The notes under the pieces: model-generated
Told to the model about the DNA's origin: nothing
Database searches by the model: none
What the model saw: only the letters and a program-made list of their open reading frames with translations
Made by a program: the position numbers and the translations under genes
Part shown: one piece after another, positions 57,271-64,000 of the stretch
Position numbering within the stretch: position 1 is the first letter of the stretch
Layout: the number at the start of each line of letters is the position of its first letter
NCBI RefSeq assembly: GCF_002127325.2
Contig: NC_035440.2
Coordinates: 73,221,819 to 73,285,818 of the forward strand
Length of the DNA: 64,000 bases
Direction of reading: 5' to 3'
Origin: Helianthus annuus
Lineage: Eukaryota > Streptophyta > Magnoliopsida > Asterales > Asteraceae

Positions 57271-59769
57271 TGTCACACCCCCAAAATCCACCCGCGGAGT
57301 ACTACCGCTTGGAGGCGTGACTGACCAGGACCCAGCCACCAATCATACTGAACAAGCATATAAATAATCATTAAGTTGTAAGCGAAAGCATAAGTTTAAA
57401 GTTATAACATATGTTCAAATGTTTTCAAATAGAACATGGCACGCAGCAATCCGTGTCCCACAACGACCCTCCTCCATGCAAGCTCCAGCTGAGTACCTAT
57501 GGTCCTGCAAAGCATGTAGTAACGAGTCAACAACTAGTTGAGTGAGTTCACAGTTGGGTGTTCGTTTTAGTTGTTTCGAAAACAGTTTCCTTTATCTGGC
57601 ATCCTGCCGTGGGGGTTACCCCATAGTTTGAAAACGTGACTTAATCATTCCCAGTTACTCTGGCATTCCCGCCGTGGGGGCTACCCCATGATAGTTATCA
57701 GGCATTTCGGCCGTGGGGGCTACCCCATGCGTACACTAGACTCGTTACCATATCGACTGCTGACTGTAGTCATGTTTATGTGCCCTGAAAACCATCAATG
57801 TCTATCATCATTGACATGCCCCAGATCCATTAGTTCACGCCCGTCCTCTGCGGCACGGTGTGAGGTTTGTCAGACCTAAATAGCGCTATCTAACTAATGA
57901 CCCGCTCGCCATTGGCCCGGCGATTAAGTCGATATAAAAAGGAGGGACTTCGTGATAGAGTTTTTAGTCTAGTACGAGTTATCCGTCCGTCCAGACGAGG
58001 AATCACATTCCTGAACCATAACTGTCCTACCCAAGGAGGACGAGGAATCCACGTTCCTTACCCCGTTCCCAACCCAAGGAATCCCATGCTTTGTAAAGGG
58101 TGTGAACTCACCTTGGTTTGCTCGGTAGTAACACGGAAAGGTCAATCAAGTCGCAAGTAGTCAATTACGTCCTAACATAGATACCATTCATATCAGATTC
58201 AGACCAGGCAGTGCACGTATAACTACACGTATTCATACGCATGTAACGATCATGGCATACAAGTCCTATCATGGCAGTTTCAACAACAGTGCACAACATA
58301 TTCAGTTAACAGTAGCACGTATAGCCCATATGTTCAGCCCAATTACTTAAGCCCAAACACGTTTTAAACAGTTAACACAGAAGTCCATAAGTCCGGCCCA
58401 TTAACGTAGGCCCATAACTAAGCAAGCCCAACAAGTGTGGTTTCGAGTCGTAACCGGACTCGCAAGCATGGTTGCGGGTTATGTTGTTTGTGTTGATCAT
58501 GGATGGTTGCGAGTCGCAACCTATGTCGCAACCATGGTTTCGGCTGATCATGCTAAGGTTTCGAGTCGCAACGGGACTCGCAACCTGTGGTCTCGGCTTG
58601 TCATGTTATGGTTGCGGGTCGCAACCAGGTGTTCACGACTCGCAACTGGTGTCGCAACATGGAGGTTTCGAGTCGCAACCGGGGGTCTCGACTCCCCAAC
58701 AGTTGCTGATTCTGCACAGATTGTACTATCCAATAGAATTCATGCAGAATTATGTACTATCCACTAAACATGTTTTGTTGTCTAATATTTACCCAAATCG
58801 GATCAAACAGTGCAGATTTCAAATATTCAACACCCTTTCATTGCATATTCAAGTTGTTCTTCATGTATTCAAACACATTCATCAAGTTCTTCATATATTC
58901 AAAACATATTCAATACACATTCAACCCTTATTCTACCGAAATTATGAACAAGCATCAAAACATTTAGCATAACACCACAAGCTCGGTTTTTATACTAATC
59001 CGATTACATGCTAAGTGCAAACCGGTTTTATGAACATTTACATCTAATGGTTTAAACTTCATTTAAATACAAGATATCATCAACTCATCATGCAATATAA
59101 CCGAAATCAAGACATGTTAATCCAATTACCAACATTATACATACTAAGGACATCATCTATATTAAGAGCATCATGAAAGCACTAATATAAAACACAATAA
59201 ACATCATATCATTCATTCTATCATTTAACAACAACAAACACAATAAACACTCTAACATACTAGCATTGACAATAAACATCATAAACACTAACCGGTTATG
59301 AAAGGGGTACCGAGAAGATGGATGGAATGTCCGATAGTTCCGGGCTCTTGTTGGTTCTGATTAGAATCCGAGAGAGAGATAGGGGTGGTGTTTGGTTCAA
59401 GGGTCTTTAGAGAGGGAAAGTGTGAGAGTGTGGGTGTATGTGTTGTTCAAGAAAATGGCAAGGTTTGCCATGAGTGTGGTATATATACTAGTCCTTCAAG
59501 ATTCACCCTAAAGGGCTTACAAGTCGGTTAAAGGAGTTTACGGCCCAAATGGCCCAACCGATTACTGTTCACTCGAGACCACATGGTCTCGAGTCGGGTC
59601 TTTGTTGTTTCGGTTCATATATATATATACACGCATACACATAATATAACATGTAGTTCACATAAGATGTTCACATATATCATTGCACCAAACATGTCAA
59701 CTAATCACATAACGTACAAGCATGTTACATCAAGACACAACGAAAGGTTCTAATTTTCGAGTTGTCACA
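57271..59769 (-). repeat. E7 5' LTR
   Basis: 2,499 bp. TATA-like TAGTATATATACC on the minus strand at about 59479-59491. Minisatellite at 57606-57729; palindrome array at 58441-58695. Nearly identical to the 3' LTR. Confidence 0.95.
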
Positions 59770-59774
59770 TTTAT

Positions 59775-60007
59775 TTCGATGAAATATCGGTTTTTCGTTA
59801 ACTTGTAACGTCGTAAAAATAAAATGTCTTTTTATTTATTCCATTAGAAAAACTCGGATTTCAACAAGTGCCGTTTAGCAATATAATTATGTTTTGGTTT
59901 CAGATTTTTACAAAAATCGGACAGAGTTTCCTCTGTTTTTGGAATAACCCGACAATAAAAGGTCGTCGTATTTTCTTTTCAAAACTCAACCAATAAATCA
60001 ACAAACA

Positions 60008-60051
<44 letters not shown>

Positions 60052-61823
60052 CTTTTCGCAATTTTTGCAAGAATCGTAAATAAATCTCTAATGTATAAAC
60101 TTTTGACCGGTAGAGCTCGATTCGCGTAGTAAAAAAAAGATCTAGAACTATAACGATCTATACTAATTTCGCGTCGGTAAGCTTTACCGGGTCTGGTTTC
60201 GACCGCGATTAACCGCCTGTTGACCCGAACCGAGTCCCGTTGACTGTCTTGACCGAGATTCAAATCTGACTGTTGACTAACTGACCAAGCCGAATCGAGA
60301 CCCGAAACTCCACTGAGCTAACCGACCCCAATCTGAGCCGAGACTGAACCATCATGAAGCTGTTGACATTGACCGGGTTTGACCGAGTCAACCGGGTTGA
60401 CTCCTGTTGACCGAGTTAACTCGGTTGACCGAGTTGACCCGAACCATATTTGAACCAAAGCTCGAACCCGCTGCTGACCCGAATTGAGACTTGACCAGAT
60501 CTGACCCGAATTCGAAATAATCTTCAACCTGACCCGAGACTCGAACCAAACGAGACCCGAAACATAACCCGAATCTGTAACCTTGTCACTCGAACCTGAA
60601 CCGACTGGATCTGAACGAACCGGACAACAACAGCATCAACTTTCAACACCTGAGCATCAATTTTTCAGAGAAAAAAATAATAAAATAAAAGAAACGGGAT
60701 TACCGTAAAAACATTCTTGTCGATCATCACCACCGTCGCTCCCTCACCACTGTCTTCATCATCATCAAACACAGGCGGAGGTGCGGCGCCGGAAAAATAA
60801 GCGGCCGGCACCTCCTCTTCTCTCGGCTTCTGATCTCGTCGCCAGCACCACCTGAGGCGGCGCTGCCATTTCCGTCGCCCGACGGTGTAACAGAGGGAGT
60901 AGAGGTGGTAGCAGGTCGAGGGGGGTGTGGTTGTTAACCGGAAAAACGAGGGGGCATGGGAGCGGCTGGGGGGGGGGTCTGCTAGTGATCGACGGCACCG
61001 GAGGGTCACCGGTGATTGCCGGAATCTGGTTCCGTGTTCAACTGTAGCGAGAGAGAGAGAGAGAGACATCAGGTGAGGGTGTCGGCTGCTACAACTTTTG
61101 CAAGAATGAGGGTTTGCTCAAAAAGAAAGCTTTTATACTAGGGTTTATTAAATGGGCTTGGGCCCATGGCCCACAAGCCCGTTGCTAGTATTTTTGAGCG
61201 GCCCAATCAAATTCCCGAAGCCCGTTTTCACTCCCGATTGTCATGAAACGTCCTAAAATATTTGACGAGGGTTTGAAACTCTAGAAATCATGTCGGCAAT
61301 TGTTTATTAGACGCGTATGTTCATTGGTGCGTTAAATCGCGTAAAACGTTCCGTTCGTCGTTTCTTATTCGTTTTTCGATCCGTTTCTAACTACGGATAC
61401 TAAAAATTGAAAACGAAGTTAAATATATCAAAACATATTAATATCGAGACGAAATTCAAGTCCGATGCTTCAGTTTCGTCGATGTTTGTCGATGTGTTAC
61501 TGTTTCCACGTTTTTCGTTCGCGTTTACGTTTTGTGGCGTACGGAAATACTATAAATTCGCGAAACTAAATTCATAAATATAATATATTTGTATAAAATC
61601 CGTATTCGTCGGTGTTGTCAGTATTTTGTTCGGTTTCTGTTCATTAGCGTTTGACGTTTCGCATATTTTTCTAGATCATCATAAGCGTACTACAAAATCG
61701 AATAGACGTTCCTACGCATTCCAATTGCCTAATTGGGTTAATTCGTGTCTTAAACACTATTAATTATCACCTTAAACGTTTGTTAACCGCGTAATAATAA
61801 GGCGTTAATTACCGGTTGTCACA
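59775..61823 (-). repeat. E5 LTR 5' part in minus orientation, right of E7
   Basis: First about 2,050 bp of the LTR, read leftwards from TGTGACAACCGG at 61823. TATAAAAG on the minus strand at about 61130-61137. A (TA)n run at 60011-60050 and an array of TTGACCGAGTT / CCGAGTTGACC words at 60360-60445 lie downstream of the TATA in the transcription direction. Confidence 0.9.
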
Positions 61824-61828
61824 CACCT

Positions 61829-62082
61829 AAAGAACAGGGAATCTCTTCCTCCAAATCTCCCACCAAGTTAGAGGAAGGAATCTTTGTCCGTAAGGCAAAT
61901 TATGAAAACCCGCTTACCCCGGAGAAAAGGAATTTGATTATTAGGAAGGGTCAAGAGAAAAAGAAACCCCAAACCAAGAGAGTGAGGTTTAACCCAGAGA
62001 TTCAGGAAATTAGCAATAATCCACCAGCGGAAAATAACCTAGATGAAAAATGGGCAAATCTGTATCTGCTCGCTACCGTAGC
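61829..62082 (+). pseudogene. E6 gag, continuation between E5 and E4
   Basis: Open in the frame that started at 42613: basic, with KKPQTKRVRFNPEIQEI and LDEKWANLYLL. It is interrupted at 62082 by E4; the codons that follow are LTR sequence. I do not recognise a domain in this N-terminal portion, which is common for plant Ty3/gypsy gag. The protein has no function as split. Confidence 0.7.
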
Positions 62083-63911
62083 TGTAACACTCTCATTTAA
62101 ATACACAATATTTTCTACCGACTAAATAAGAAAGATCATAATCATTTAAAAGCACAAACACTAATATTAATCCTAGTTTAGCATATAAGTGTTTTAAAAC
62201 CACCACAACACTAAAAGGATACATAAGTATTCCTTCCAATTACAAAATTATCACTAATGAACATCTAAGACAAAAGTGAAGAACTACTTCTTGAATGTGT
62301 TCGGTTCATAAGCCTTGTGTTGATCACCATCCGCTTGATTGACTTACTTGAAAGCTGGAAATTTAACAAAATAATAATGTTAGAATCCTTCAAATTTCAC
62401 ATAATTAAGTGTACGCTTAAAACGGATTCGAAATATGAAATTATACAAAACTTGACAATTTTGGCTGGGCTCCACCGTAAATTACGGTGGTCACCGTAAT
62501 TTATGGTGGGCGCTGGACATTTATGGTTCTGCCGTAAATCAGTAAAGAACCACCGTAACGATTCACCCTCTACCGTAAATTACGGTGGCTACCGTAATTT
62601 ACGGTAGCTTCTGCATATTTTCCTGTTTTGCTGTTTTGACCCGTTTATTCCGATTTTTGCACTTTTAAGTCATCAAAGCGCAGTACGGGACATTTCTTTG
62701 CAACAAGTATGACCCGTTTTGGATCCCTTGCTTCAACACACACGCTCCCATTACCGGTTTGCGTGTTAATATTATTCTTCCCATTACCCGACACATGGGT
62801 TTATGGTCTACGAATGAGGTACTTCCGTTTCCCGGTTTGTACCCATCAATGTTAACCCGTTTGGTTTGCCATCATGAAATTCCTCACTTAAGCAACCAAA
62901 CCAACACAACTCTATTTTGTTCATAACTAGTAAACAATCCAAAAATGAAAACTAAGTCATCAATATTATAATAGCGTTAACCACGTACCTCAAAGCTTTC
63001 CCTTTAAACGAGCGTCCGCACCGGCTTTACTTCCCGACGCCTCGCTCGTGTTGCCTAAAACATACAAGCCAATTACCATTAGAACCATTCGGCTCATGAC
63101 TAAAGCTTGTTACTTTACCAACACCACAATTTGTGTCGATCAATGTCTTTTAGGCATTTTATCGAGCATCTTATGTGCACGATTTTCTCACAATTCATAA
63201 TTAAGTTTAACATTCATCATTTAGCTATGATAAACTTTAATTTAGGCAATTTCACAAAATTTTCACATCAATAATTCTGGACCTATTTCATTGAACTTGA
63301 ATTACACTAGGATAACATCATAATCCTAGTTTCCCATACTATTCTACAAAATCCTCATATCACCTCTAATGGTGCTTATGAACTTTACAAGAATTAGGCC
63401 AAATTTCAACAAGAAATCGACTAGGGTTCATCCCTATACACTATTTCAATCAAAACAATTATCATGCATGCTCAGATTTGAATCTCATGATTTTATCTGA
63501 AATTTAAGGTAGAACCAAATCATGAAATTTTGCATACCTTACGATCCCTTAGTCAAGGTGATCACAAATCTATATTCAGATTTCAATTCGGACTTGATTT
63601 GAACCTTCAATTGATGAATTTTATGAATGTTAGGGTTTGAGGGGAAATCCCCTTGTTGCCTGCGTTCTGGTCGATCAAACACACACTTAAGTGTGTGTTT
63701 GGTGTGTTATTTTACTAGAAATAATTGAAGTTCCAGATTTGACAAGTTTGGTCCCTCAATTATACATGAGCTATAGAAAAGGGCATTTAATTATACTTTG
63801 TCATATTATGTTAAGATTCCTACTAACTAGGTTATCTTTCCTAGTCTTTTATCTTAACTTACTACTGATATTTAGTTTAAAATGTAACATTATTATTTTC
63901 GGGGTGTTACA
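62083..63911 (-). repeat. E4 3' LTR
   Basis: 1,829 bp, the reverse complement of the E3 LTRs with few substitutions and a one-base insertion near 62236. Carries the same CCGTAAATTACGG palindrome array at 62472-62608. Confidence 0.95.
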
Positions 63912-63952
63912 AGTCCACCCTCCTTAAAGAGGGTTTCGTCCCCGAAACCTGT

Positions 63953-64000
63953 TTATGTATATGACAAAAATTTCATACACGTACCGAAAAGTGTAGGGTG
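63953..64000 (-). CDS. E4 pol, last 15 codons
   Basis: Minus strand, ends HPTLFGTCMKFLSYT then TAA, matching the chromodomain tail of E3 pol with one substitution. The remainder is beyond the right edge, so intactness cannot be judged. Confidence 0.85.
   Translation of the reverse strand, partial: HPTLFGTCMKFLSYT

Larger units (their letters stand above)
49705..59769 (-). mobile_element. E7: nearly intact Ty3/gypsy (Tekay-like) element nested in E5
   Basis: Minus strand, 10,065 bp, flanked by tttat at 49700-49704 and 59770-59774. LTRs 57271-59769 (5') and 49705-52209 (3') differ at about a dozen positions plus small simple-repeat indels, so it is recent. Primer binding site, gag with probable intron, protease, reverse transcriptase, RNase H, integrase and chromodomain are all present. 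The only clear coding lesion I found is an 8-bp deletion in RNase H. Same family as E1. Confidence 0.97.
42664..61823 (-). mobile_element. E5: non-coding LTR element with inverted core, hosting E7
   Basis: Outer ends are TGTCACACCCCG at 42664 and GGTTGTCACA at 61823, flanked by cacct at 42659-42663 and 61824-61828, so this is one insertion read from the minus strand. The LTR, assembled from its parts, is about 3.9 kb; the internal region is about 2.5 kb with no gag or pol. The middle part, 43690-48960, is in plus orientation relative to the minus-strand ends. E7 (10,065 bp plus its duplication) lies in one LTR part. Such long-LTR, non-coding elements are known as LARD-type elements and depend on proteins from autonomous relatives. 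Confidence 0.85.
62083..64000 (-). mobile_element. E4: sibling of E3, 3' end only
   Basis: Minus strand. 3' LTR at 62083-63911, polypurine tract at 63912-63925, then the end of pol running out of the window. Almost identical to the E3 3' end. The five bases before the LTR, gtagc (62078-62082), are the expected duplication; the other half is outside. Inserted in E6 gag. Confidence 0.93.

Noticed and set aside
50869..58972. Pairs of 110- and 166-codon ORFs conserved at 50869-51406 and 58435-58972
   Set aside because: Both lie in the two LTRs of E7 and are identical because the LTRs are. E1 does not keep the frames.
60011..60050. (TA)n run as a regulatory signal or origin
   Set aside because: A plain microsatellite inside the E5 LTR; no supporting context.

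Overview
This window looks like the repeat-dominated intergenic DNA of a flowering plant. I see no rRNA, tRNA, CRISPR array or complete host gene. The LTR retrotransposon families (chromodomain-bearing Ty3/gypsy of the Tekay/Del type, SIRE/Maximus-like copia) and the DNA-transposon remnants (PIF/Harbinger, hAT and Mutator-type MITEs) are typical of large plant genomes. The protein flavour of the gag-pol genes resembles Asteraceae elements (lettuce, sunflower, chrysanthemum group). That is recognition from memory, not a database result.

Layout, left to right. 1-6050: the 5' end of a minus-strand Ty3/gypsy element (called E1 here), cut by the window edge. 6056-6530: a stretch resembling the promoter and leader of a minus-strand host gene, separated from its body by E1. 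6600-9000: Harbinger DNA, with a broken transposase gene at 7024-8326 and an adjacent MITE. 9200-11700: four small inverted-repeat elements, three with clear target-site duplications. 11878-23294: a complete but decayed plus-strand Ty3/gypsy element (E2) with a 5-bp duplication and a tandemly duplicated protease domain. 23300-26480: AT-rich DNA, a degenerate tandem repeat and a MITE nested inside another MITE. 26812-35259: a young plus-strand Ty3/gypsy element (E3) sitting inside a copia integrase gene (Z). 35896-41036: a minus-strand SIRE-like copia fragment (Y). 41037-64000: a multi-layer nest.

The nest can be read from target-site duplications and from a reading frame that resumes. The outermost element E6 (LTR 41037-42460) starts its gag at 42613, is interrupted at 42663, resumes in frame at 61829 and is interrupted again at 62082. 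The first interruption is E5 (42664-61823, duplication cacct), a non-coding element with LTRs of about 3.9 kb. Its core now lies in the opposite orientation to its outer ends, which creates long, nearly identical inverted repeats. Inside E5 sits E7 (49705-59769, duplication tttat), a nearly intact minus-strand Ty3/gypsy element related to E1. The second interruption of E6 is E4 (62083 to past the right edge), a sibling of E3.

The elements act only for themselves: gag makes the particle, protease cuts the polyprotein, reverse transcriptase and RNase H copy the RNA, and integrase inserts the cDNA. Every coding copy whose gag-pol is wholly inside the window carries at least one inactivating lesion. 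The most interesting points are the flipped core of E5 and the hairpin RNA it could give, a probable short intron in the gag leader of E1 and E7, the duplicated retropepsin in E2, and the recurrence of short palindromic word arrays in LTRs of unrelated families.
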